From assembly GCA_003158675.1 (NCBI GenBank), contig PMKN01000081.1, positions 9,290 through 63,390 of the forward strand: a stretch of 54,101 bases of DNA. Direction: 5' to 3'. This stretch comes from Chloroflexota bacterium (GTDB lineage: Bacteria; Chloroflexota; Limnocylindria; Limnocylindrales; CSP1-4). The translations under genes were made by a program, and so were the position numbers. Shown here one piece after another: positions 47,083 through 54,101 of the stretch; position 1 is the first letter of the stretch, and each line of letters starts with the position of its first letter. The notes below the pieces were generated by a model. That model ran no database searches and was not told the origin of the DNA. It saw nothing but the letters and a program-made list of their open reading frames with translations.

Positions 47083-49146
47083 CTATCGGGCCGACGTTCC
47101 TTCGGTCAGCGTGGCCGGGCCCAGCTCCGCGGGGGCCGGCGGGGTTTCGACGGGTGCCGGGCTCGGAGCGGGCGCAGCCGCCCGGCCGATCTGCAGGAGT
47201 CCGTCGACCTTGGTGTAGTGGGAATTCCAGGTATCGACGTGGATCACGTTGCCGGCCGAGTCGGTCACGGTGCGAGTCCTGGAAGTATCGAAACCCGGCG
47301 TTGGGTATTCGGCACGGTTCTGCTGCCCCGGCTTCAAAGTGGTCACGTATTGGGTGCGATCGGAGGCCCCCACGACGTTGGCCTTGAACTCGGGGCTGAA
47401 CGTGACAGTCCGGTTGAGCGGCAGGCTCAGGAGCTCGATGGTGATCTTGCTCTTGGAGCCCTTGGTGGCCGATGCCCGGATGACGATCGGGTTGGGCGTG
47501 TCGTTGGTCCACTTCAGGTCCCAGACCTGGACGCCGTTGGAGAAGACGGTTGCGTCAAGTCCGACCGGATAACGGCTGATGTAGTAGAAGTGCGCGTGCC
47601 GCTCGTCGATCTTGAGCCCGGCCCGTGCGGCCGCATTGAACATCGTCGTGGAAGCCGAGCAGATCCCGCCGCCCATGGCCCCGGTGTGGTTGCTCTTGCC
47701 CTGCTCGATGACGCCGCCAAGCGTGTATCCGTGCGCGCTATCGATGGGCCCCACGGCCTTCAAGAAGCTGAACTGCTGACCGGGCGCGATCACCTGGCCG
47801 TTGAGGAGCGCTGCCGGGACGCGGATGTTCGCACCGAAGCCGTTGCTGATATCGGGGAAGAAGACGGTCGTCCAGCCGCCGATCACGACCGCGCCGCTCA
47901 GGCTATCGAGCGTGAGACGGGGCGGGATGGGACCAGTGGCGATGGCCATAGTGGATGCCTGGTCCTGGCCCGAGGCCAGGCTGGCGAGGCGTGCCTCGAT
48001 GGCCTGCGCAGTCGCCGCAACGTCGACGCCGATACCGTCCTTGCCGTTCTTCAGGCTGACCGCAACACCTGAGCCGTCGTAGACGACCGAGGGTTCGACC
48101 GGTGGGACCACCGTGACTTTCTCGGAGACAGCCGAAACGTAAGCCTGCACCTGGGCCGAATCGACGGACACGCCATAGCTGCCGTCCGCCGCGGTGCCGA
48201 AGCTGATCCAGCTCCGGATGGTCTGCGGGTCGACGGTGAATTTGATGGCCGCGGGCGTCTTGCTGGGACTCGCAGCCTGCGCGGCGCCGCCCCACGTCAG
48301 ATCGAATGCCACGGCCATCTTTGCCGCTGCCGCAGCCGCGTCGGCTGCGTCCTGTGAGCTGACTTGCGGGTCCAGCTCCACGAAGGCGGCACTTACCTGG
48401 AGATGGGCCGGCGCGTCGGGCTTGGCCAGGCTGTCGACGATGGCGCCGGCGATGGCCTTCTCGTCGAGGCCGTAGCCGAGCGTGGACGGCGACTGGACGA
48501 AGGTCGCGCCCTCGACGGTCACCCGCGCATCTTTCGGGGTGATCACGGTTGTGCCTACGAGTTCGCGAATACGGGTCGCCACGGCCGTCGGGTCGACGAG
48601 GACCGCGATGGGGACGGTCTCGCCGCCAGTGGCGGAACGGAACATGGCGACGGCGTCGTCGATCGGGCTGCCGCTGTGTCCGAAACGCATGGCGGCGTCG
48701 GCCATGAACTGCAGGTCAGGCGCGCGGCCGGCTTCCTGGTAAGTGACGGTCTCCGTGCCGATGGGCGTCGTCACGGTCGCCTCTCCCTGAGCCAGGGAGG
48801 CGTAGGCGTCCTGCAGCCTGGCGATGGTCTGGTCGCGGTTAAGTCCCGACAGGTCGACCGACCCGACGCGGACACCGGGCACAACGCGATTCGAGTATGC
48901 GCTGAAGGCAGCCAGGGCGACCGCCGCGACAACAAGGAGACAAGCGATTCCGCCCAAGACGAACGCGAGGACGAGCTTGGCCGCCAGCGAACGGCGGCTG
49001 CCGGATCGGACTCGCGCCCGCTGGCCAAGGCGGTCCGGCCCGCGGTCAGGTGCGGCGGGTGCGGCGGGTGCTTTCAACGAGGCGAAGATCTCGTCGACCA
49101 GGTCCAGGTCTTCCGTCGCCATGTCCGTTTCGCCAGCCTCGTTCAT
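47083..49146 (-). CDS. VanW-family protein with PG-binding-4-like domains
   Basis: A 687-residue protein. A 50-residue basic cytoplasmic part and one helix (AAKLVLAFVLGGIACLLVVA) are followed by two PG_binding_4-like regions (VPGVRVGSVDLSGLNRDQTI near 95, and again near 340 with DPQTIRSWISFG). The VanW domain spans about 440-600, with TVFFPDISNGFGANIRVPAA, GQVIAPGQQFSFLKAVGPID and the Gly-rich MGGGICSASTTMFNAAARAG. A Pro-rich tail closes it. VanW proteins are surface proteins linked to peptidoglycan and found beside vancomycin-resistance genes, but most carry no resistance role. It is a single gene here. Confidence 0.92.
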   Translation of the reverse strand: MNEAGETDMATEDLDLVDEIFASLKAPAAPAAPDRGPDRLGQRARVRSGSRRSLAAKLVLAFVLGGIACLLVVAAVALAAFSAYSNRVVPGVRVGSVDLSGLNRDQTIARLQDAYASLAQGEATVTTPIGTETVTYQEAGRAPDLQFMADAAMRFGHSGSPIDDAVAMFRSATGGETVPIAVLVDPTAVATRIRELVGTTVITPKDARVTVEGATFVQSPSTLGYGLDEKAIAGAIVDSLAKPDAPAHLQVSAAFVELDPQVSSQDAADAAAAAAKMAVAFDLTWGGAAQAASPSKTPAAIKFTVDPQTIRSWISFGTAADGSYGVSVDSAQVQAYVSAVSEKVTVVPPVEPSVVYDGSGVAVSLKNGKDGIGVDVAATAQAIEARLASLASGQDQASTMAIATGPIPPRLTLDSLSGAVVIGGWTTVFFPDISNGFGANIRVPAALLNGQVIAPGQQFSFLKAVGPIDSAHGYTLGGVIEQGKSNHTGAMGGGICSASTTMFNAAARAGLKIDERHAHFYYISRYPVGLDATVFSNGVQVWDLKWTNDTPNPIVIRASATKGSKSKITIELLSLPLNRTVTFSPEFKANVVGASDRTQYVTTLKPGQQNRAEYPTPGFDTSRTRTVTDSAGNVIHVDTWNSHYTKVDGLLQIGRAAAPAPSPAPVETPPAPAELGPATLTEGTSAR

Positions 49147-49287
49147 CGAAGGATCTCGCCGCCCGCCCTGCCGGCGAGTTACGCGAAGGTTCTCACATGC
49201 GAGCCATGGTACGGAGATTGCGCGCGTCGCGCGCGACGGTACAGTTGCCTATATCAGGCGGTCGCCTGTGCTGCCAGGAGGGAACCG

Positions 49288-49740
49288 ATGAGCGTCAGGT
49301 TCGTGCACGTCCCGCATCCCCACATTGCCAAGCGCCACGAGTCAGGGCCGCCCAAGACCACCGACGAGCACGTCGGCATCAACGGCAAGGTTGCCCTCAC
49401 CCTCACCACCGTCGTGGGGACGATGTGGTGCGCCTACGCCTTCGCAGTTCTTGCTCTCGTCGCACTGCCGTCGGCGCTGTCGGGGGGCAGGCTTCTCGAC
49501 CTCATTCAGTGGATCAGCCAGACCTTCATCCAGCTGGTGATGCTGTCCGTGATCATGGTCGGCCAGAACATCCTCGGCCGAGCGTCGGACAAGCGCGCCG
49601 AGATGACTTACAACGACGCCGACGCCACCTTTCACGAGTCCGAACAGATCCAGTCTCACCTCATGGAGCAGGATCACGCCCTCAACGATCTCCTCGACAA
49701 GGTCGCCAAGCTGGAGGCGTCTCTCCTGGCCAAGGGATAA
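49288..49740 (+). CDS. DUF1003-like two-helix membrane protein
   Basis: A 150-residue protein. A 40-residue polar N-terminus leads to two membrane helices (TVVGTMWCAYAFAVLALVAL and TFIQLVMLSVIMVGQNILG), followed by an acidic cytoplasmic helix (EMTYNDADATFHESEQIQSH then a heptad-like LNDLLDKVAKLEASLLAK). The run QLVMLSVIMVGQNIL resembles the DUF1003 signature. AGGAGGGA upstream fixes the ATG at 49288. The C-terminal part may form a coiled coil. Function unknown. Confidence 0.75.
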   Translation: MSVRFVHVPHPHIAKRHESGPPKTTDEHVGINGKVALTLTTVVGTMWCAYAFAVLALVALPSALSGGRLLDLIQWISQTFIQLVMLSVIMVGQNILGRASDKRAEMTYNDADATFHESEQIQSHLMEQDHALNDLLDKVAKLEASLLAKG

Positions 49741-50272
49741 CTCCCGACGCCCGACCCAGGCTGACACGGTCTGGATCAGGGGATTCTTGCCGGACCTTCT
49801 TCGCCTGTCCGAGAAGCTGACCGCCGGCGCGGTCGCGGTCTCGTCGCACCCGGCCGCACCTAACCGGTTGCTGGAGCAAACGCGGCCTAATCGGAATGCC
49901 CATGCCCGGATGCTTCACCGACCGGCACTTCTCGACCGAAGCCGGCGAACGCCCGGAGCGATCGACTGACCGACGCCGACACGGCTCGCGCGTGCGTTCA
50001 ATGCCGCAGAGGCCGCCCTGCATGGGCGTCCATGTCGCGTCTAGCGCATCAGATTCAGCGTTCTGGACGGTTGAAATGAATCTGGAACGCGGGCCCTACC
50101 CGGAGCAGTGGGGGAAGAACGGCCTACTGGTGAGGATGCTAGCTGCCATCTAGGATGGCGCCGCCAAACCCCGCAGCATACGTGTGGATCCTGCGGGTCC
50201 GCGTTCTGGAGCCCTTGGGAGAGAGAGCCACGACGCGAGTGACGCGGTGAGCAGCGAGTTGGGAGACGCACG
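49741..50272. other. Intergenic region before the multicopper oxidase
   Basis: This 532-bp gap holds no convincing gene in any frame; the open frames here have Arg/Pro/Ser-rich, non-protein-like composition. It contains inverted GCGTTC (50067-50072) and GAACGC (50093-50098) about 20 bp apart, and the ribosome-binding region GGGAGA (50261-50266). Confidence 0.4.
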
Positions 50273-53200
50273 GTGGAGATTCAGCTGTGGGTGGGGCGGG
50301 GAGGCCGGTCCGCCAGACGAAGTTCGACAGTAGCGCGGAGGCTGATATCGTCGGCCGCCATACTTGCCTTGACGCTAACGATGGCGTCGACATCGACCGC
50401 CTTCGCTAGCTCCCCGAACCTGTGCCAGACACCGGCGCCGACAACTCACCAGGGGCCGGTCACGAATGCCGACAGGCTGGCTGCCGCCCAGCGAGCTGCA
50501 ACCGCCCGTGCCGCCTGCAGCGTGTCCGTCCCGGTTGCCAAGCCGGCCACGGGCCTGGCAACCCCCGATTACTTCGGCACGGTGCCGAACTACGCCAATA
50601 GCCCCCTGCCAGGTAGCGGGGCCAGCGTCGCCATCACCGGTGGCGGCGGGACCGGAGCGGTCGCCGGGGCGACCGTCGTGAACGGCTCCGTCACGGCCAT
50701 AGCCGTGGTAAGCGGTGGCTCCGGCTACACGTCCCCTCCGAACGTCACCCTCAGCGGCGGCTCCGGCGCGGGCGCTGTGGCGACGGCTACTGTCACGGGC
50801 GTCGTGAGCGCAATCGCCGTCAGCAACGGCGGCACCGGCTACACCGCGCCGCCTCTGGTGACGATCAACGGAGACGGCACTGGAGCGAGCGCCACGGCCA
50901 TCGTCTCTGGGTCCGTGACGAACATTGCCTTGTACCCGGGCGGCGGCGGCTACTCAACGCCGACGGTCTCCCTCAACGGCGGCGGTGGTACAGGCGCGAC
51001 CGCGGCTGCGACCGGCCAGGTCGACGCGGTTGCCCTTGGCAACGGCGGCACCGGCTACGTCACGCCGGTCGTGACATTCTCCGCGCCCGGCGGCACCGGC
51101 ACGCTCGCCACGGCCACGGCCACGATCAACGGCAGCGGCGTCGTCACCGGCCTCACCATCACGAATCCCGGCAGCGGCTATGCGGTCGCGCCGACCATCT
51201 CCATTACTGACGCCACCGGTCCGGGCGCCGGCGCCACCGCTACCTCCACGTTGAAGATCACCGCCCTCACGGTGACCGCTCCGGGCAGCGGTTACACGTT
51301 CAACCCGGTGGTTGCGATCGCCGACGCGACGGGGGCCGGCACAGGCTCGACCGGAGCCGCAACAATCACTACCGATCTCGTCTCCGGCATTGCCGTGAGC
51401 AACGGCGGCTCCGCCTACACGGCAGCGACCGTCACGATCGCTCCGCCGCCCGTCGCCGGCGTTCAAGCCGTGGCCAGCGCCACGGTAACTGGCACCGTGA
51501 CGTCGATCGCGGTCAACAACGGCGGCGCCGGCTACGCCACGGGCGGCATTCGCAAGTTCGTCGACTCGCTGCCGGGCCTGGGAACGGGCAATGCCAACGA
51601 CCTGGGCCAGTATTTGCCGGTTGCCGTCCCCGACACCACGAGCTATCCCGGCTCCGACTACTACGAAATCGCGGTGATTCAGTACCGCCAGAAACTCAGC
51701 CAGGACTTGCCGGCCACACTGCTGCGCGGCTACGTCCAGCTCGAGACGCCCGTCATGAACATCGCCGCTGGAAGCCGGCACGTCCCCTTGACCAACGCCC
51801 AACTCGACGGGTCGACCACGGCGGTGCTGGACAGTCACGGCAACCAGGTCTACGGTTTCGACAGCCCGCAGTACCTCGGCCCCACGATCATCGCCGAGCG
51901 GAACGTGCCGACGCGCGTCAAGTTCACCGACTACCTGCCCACCGGCGTCGCGGGCAACCTGTTCATCCCGGTGGACACCACGGTCATGGGCGCAGGCGAG
52001 GGTCCCTTGAACGCGACGGGCACAGGTCCCTGTGACTCGGCCACGTCGACCACCTGCGCAACGTACTCGCAGAACCGCGCCACGCTCCACCTGCATGGCG
52101 GCGTGACTCCGTGGATCAGCGACGGAACGCCCAACCAGTGGATTACGCCCGCCGGCGACACTACCAAGTACCCGGACGGTGTCAGCGTCGTCAACGTTCC
52201 GGACATGCCGGATCCGGGCCCAAACTCCGAGACGTTCTTCTACACGAATCAGCAGAGCGCTCGGTTGATGTTCTACCACGACCATTCGTACGGCATTACG
52301 CGCCTCAACGTGTATGCCGGCGAGGCTGCCGGCTACATCTTGCAGGACTCCACGGAAGCCGGACTGGTCGCCAGCGGAGATATCCCTTCGACTGAGATCC
52401 CGCTCGTCATCCAGGACAAGACCTTCGTTCCGGGCGCGGCCCAGCTGGCCCAGGAAGACCCCACCTGGAACTCGGCCCAATATGGAGGCCTGGGCAACCT
52501 CTGGTTCCCGCATGTCTACATGCCCAACCAGAACCCGTCCGATGCGATGGGCGTCAACGCCATGGGTCGCTGGGATTACGGGCCATGGTTCTGGCCCCCA
52601 AACACAAGCATCGTGAACGGCCCAACCACGAACCCGTATGCCGGCACGAATCCGTCTGAAGGGCCCAGCATCCCGGGCATCCCCAATCCTTCAATCGTGC
52701 CCGAAGGCTTCATGGACACCCCGCTCGTGAACGGGACCGCGTACCCGTACCTGCAAGTCGGCGAGAAGGCCTACCGCTTCCGGATTCTCAACGCCAGCAA
52801 CGACCGGACCCTCAACCTTCAGCTTTACTGCGCCGCATCCAATGGACAGATGTGGGACGCGACGGGCAAGCTCATCAACCCCGGTGCGGGCGAAGTGCCA
52901 ATGGTCCCCGCGGTCTCCGGGACGCCCGGCACCTCGGGCTACTCGACCGACATCCTCGACGGACGAGCCGGCGGCGTACCCGACAACCGGGCCGGGGGCC
53001 CGACAATGGTCCAGATCGGCACTGAGGGCGGGTTCCTGCCGAACCCCGTAACCATGACGAACTCCCCGATCGGCTACACGTACAACCGCCGCGACATCAC
53101 CGTTCTCAACGTCTCGAACAAGAACCTGATGCTCGGACCTGCCGAACGAGCGGACATCATCGTCGACTTCTCGCAGGTCAACATGGCCAACTGCTCGAAC

Positions 53201-54101
53201 ATCATTCTCTACAACGACTCTCCGGCCCCGGTCCCGGCGTTCGATCCGCGCTACGACTACTACACCGGCGACCCCGACCAGACGTCGTCCGGCGGCGCGC
53301 CCACGACGATCGCCGGCTATGGCCCGAACACCCGCACGATCATGCAGTTCCAGGTCACCCCGACCCTCGGCCAGGACGCGGCGTTCAGCACCGCACCGCT
53401 GGCCACCGCTCTTCCCGCCGCCTTCGCCGCATCGCAAGACCAGATCATCGTCCCCGAGTCGGCATACGACGCGGTCTACGGTCAGACGTTCACGGACAAG
53501 TACGTGAACATCGCAGACACGCAGACGCAGTTCACGCCTATCGGCGCTACCTCGCCCGTCACCATGAACCTCGCCCCCAAAGCGATCCAGGAACTCTTCG
53601 AGATGACGTACGGGAGGATGAACGCCACGCTCGGCGTGGAGTTACCTAACACCACCGGCGTGAATCAGACCACCGTACCTCTCGGGTACGCCGAACCGGT
53701 CACCGAAGTCCTGCAACCGAGCACCGTCGGCAGCCAGATTGGCCAGGCAGGCGACGGCACGCAGATATGGAAGATCACTCACAACGGCGTCGATACCCAT
53801 TTCATACATTTCCACCTGTTCAACGTCCAGGTCATAAACAGGGTCGGCTGGGACGGCATGGTCAAACCGCCCGATCCCAACGAGTTGGGCTGGAAAGACA
53901 CCGTGCGGATGAACCCGCTCGAGGACACGATCGTCGCCCTGCGACCGGTCACTCCGCAGGTACCGTTCGGCATACCTGACAGCATCCGTTCGGTCGACGT
54001 CACCAGGCCTGCCACGGCCACCATCAGTACCCTGGATCCGTTGACGGGCGGGGCCATGACCGTGTCGAACGCTCCGGCGAACTACGGCTGGGAGTACGTG
54101 T
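50273..54101 (+). CDS. Large multicopper oxidase with N-terminal Gly-rich repeats, 3' truncated by window
   Basis: The frame is open for at least 1276 codons from a GTG at 50273 with GGGAGA 6 nt upstream, and runs off the window. A signal peptide (LISSAAILALTLTMASTSTA) leads to about eight Gly-rich repeats (residues about 115-425). The oxidase part begins near residue 430. Copper motifs visible are HLHGGVTPWISDGTPNQWI near 606, MFYHDHSYGITRLNVYAG near 667, and HFIHFHLFNVQVI near 1176. The last blue-copper motif HCHxxxH should lie just past the window end, because the sequence stops at NYGWEYV. Multicopper oxidases couple substrate oxidation (Mn, Fe, phenols, bilirubin) to O2 reduction. Secreted; substrate unknown. 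Confidence 0.9.
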   Translation, partial: MEIQLWVGRGGRSARRSSTVARRLISSAAILALTLTMASTSTAFASSPNLCQTPAPTTHQGPVTNADRLAAAQRAATARAACSVSVPVAKPATGLATPDYFGTVPNYANSPLPGSGASVAITGGGGTGAVAGATVVNGSVTAIAVVSGGSGYTSPPNVTLSGGSGAGAVATATVTGVVSAIAVSNGGTGYTAPPLVTINGDGTGASATAIVSGSVTNIALYPGGGGYSTPTVSLNGGGGTGATAAATGQVDAVALGNGGTGYVTPVVTFSAPGGTGTLATATATINGSGVVTGLTITNPGSGYAVAPTISITDATGPGAGATATSTLKITALTVTAPGSGYTFNPVVAIADATGAGTGSTGAATITTDLVSGIAVSNGGSAYTAATVTIAPPPVAGVQAVASATVTGTVTSIAVNNGGAGYATGGIRKFVDSLPGLGTGNANDLGQYLPVAVPDTTSYPGSDYYEIAVIQYRQKLSQDLPATLLRGYVQLETPVMNIAAGSRHVPLTNAQLDGSTTAVLDSHGNQVYGFDSPQYLGPTIIAERNVPTRVKFTDYLPTGVAGNLFIPVDTTVMGAGEGPLNATGTGPCDSATSTTCATYSQNRATLHLHGGVTPWISDGTPNQWITPAGDTTKYPDGVSVVNVPDMPDPGPNSETFFYTNQQSARLMFYHDHSYGITRLNVYAGEAAGYILQDSTEAGLVASGDIPSTEIPLVIQDKTFVPGAAQLAQEDPTWNSAQYGGLGNLWFPHVYMPNQNPSDAMGVNAMGRWDYGPWFWPPNTSIVNGPTTNPYAGTNPSEGPSIPGIPNPSIVPEGFMDTPLVNGTAYPYLQVGEKAYRFRILNASNDRTLNLQLYCAASNGQMWDATGKLINPGAGEVPMVPAVSGTPGTSGYSTDILDGRAGGVPDNRAGGPTMVQIGTEGGFLPNPVTMTNSPIGYTYNRRDITVLNVSNKNLMLGPAERADIIVDFSQVNMANCSNIILYNDSPAPVPAFDPRYDYYTGDPDQTSSGGAPTTIAGYGPNTRTIMQFQVTPTLGQDAAFSTAPLATALPAAFAASQDQIIVPESAYDAVYGQTFTDKYVNIADTQTQFTPIGATSPVTMNLAPKAIQELFEMTYGRMNATLGVELPNTTGVNQTTVPLGYAEPVTEVLQPSTVGSQIGQAGDGTQIWKITHNGVDTHFIHFHLFNVQVINRVGWDGMVKPPDPNELGWKDTVRMNPLEDTIVALRPVTPQVPFGIPDSIRSVDVTRPATATISTLDPLTGGAMTVSNAPANYGWEYV
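50615..51550 (+). repeat. Eight imperfect Gly-rich coding repeats in the multicopper oxidase
   Basis: Units of about 36-42 residues follow the pattern VTxxGGxGTGAxAxAxVxxG, then VTxIAVxNGGxGYTxPP. Examples are SGGSGAGAVATATVTGVVSA and INGDGTGASATAIVSGSVTN. The copies have diverged, unlike the MBG repeats of the RHS gene. Such strings form extended beta structures; binding to a polymer or mineral is possible but not shown. Confidence 0.85.

Noticed and set aside
46561-48072. 503-residue plus-strand ORF over the lipoprotein and VanW
   Set aside because: It is a frame-shifted shadow of the COG4315 lipoprotein and then antisense to VanW.
50954-52513. 519-residue minus-strand ORF opposite the multicopper oxidase
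   Set aside because: Its Gly/Arg/Val-rich sequence is the reverse of the Gly-rich repeats, while the plus strand carries a signal peptide and clear copper motifs.

Overview
The window is high-GC DNA with short intergenic gaps, many GTG/TTG starts and many secreted or membrane proteins. These carry Ser/Pro/Thr linkers, single N-terminal anchors or lipoboxes. Two probable F420-linked enzymes (an LLM-type oxidoreductase and a Ddn-like nitroreductase), a VanW/PG-binding protein, a LysM-M23 peptidase and a CpaF ATPase fit an uncultured Chloroflexota (Limnocylindria/Ellin6529-like) or an actinobacterium-like Gram-positive-type cell. I favour Chloroflexota, but this is inferred from gene content only; no rRNA, tRNA or CRISPR was seen.

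Layout. 1-1.1 kb: 3' end of a probable acyltransferase-3 membrane protein, overlapping a PadR-like regulator. 1.4-9.7 kb: a giant secreted RHS/YD-repeat protein with eight exact-period 81-residue MBG-type repeats, Ig-like and PA14-like domains and an unrecognised C-terminal tail. 9.9-11.0 kb: a hypothetical gene divergent from a VapBC-type toxin-antitoxin pair. 11.1-19.3 kb: small stress-type proteins (PRC-barrel-like, DUF1508), an LLM oxidoreductase, lipoproteins, a methyltransferase, a low-GC secreted protein and a DUF347/COG4705 membrane protein. 19.8-29.1 kb: a beta-propeller/membrane protein, small membrane proteins, an LCM-type methyltransferase, an Ala-rich AT-hook protein, an eRF1-like protein and a bifunctional fucokinase/fucose-1-phosphate guanylyltransferase. 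29.4-33.3 kb: a GlsB-like protein, a variant Nramp transporter with hairpin and dyad elements upstream, and tiny membrane proteins. 33.5-38.9 kb: an ECF sigma factor overlapping a membrane-anchored Kelch-like propeller protein, a zinc-ribbon membrane protein, a tiny lipoprotein, a lipoprotein and a small membrane protein. 39.1-49.7 kb: an MMPL transporter, a Ddn-like protein, a LuxR-type membrane regulator, a LysM-M23 peptidase, a CpaF ATPase fused to a RidA-like domain, a COG4315 lipoprotein, VanW and a DUF1003-like protein. 50.3 kb to the edge: a large multicopper oxidase with N-terminal Gly-rich repeats, cut by the window end.

Most genes are single transcription units. Convincing couplings are acyltransferase-padR (4-bp overlap), vapBC (4-bp overlap), sigma-propeller (8-bp overlap), the 32.5-33.0 kb small-gene pair (8-bp overlap) and possibly DUF2127-methyltransferase. 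The general theme is the cell surface: sugar activation, wall hydrolysis, secreted repeat proteins, surface sensing and metal handling.

The most unusual items are the CpaF-RidA fusion, the ECF sigma/propeller module, the RHS protein with a hairpin between its Shine-Dalgarno and start codon, the repeat-fused multicopper oxidase, the Nramp variant with altered metal motifs, and a 55-bp intergenic repeat present twice.
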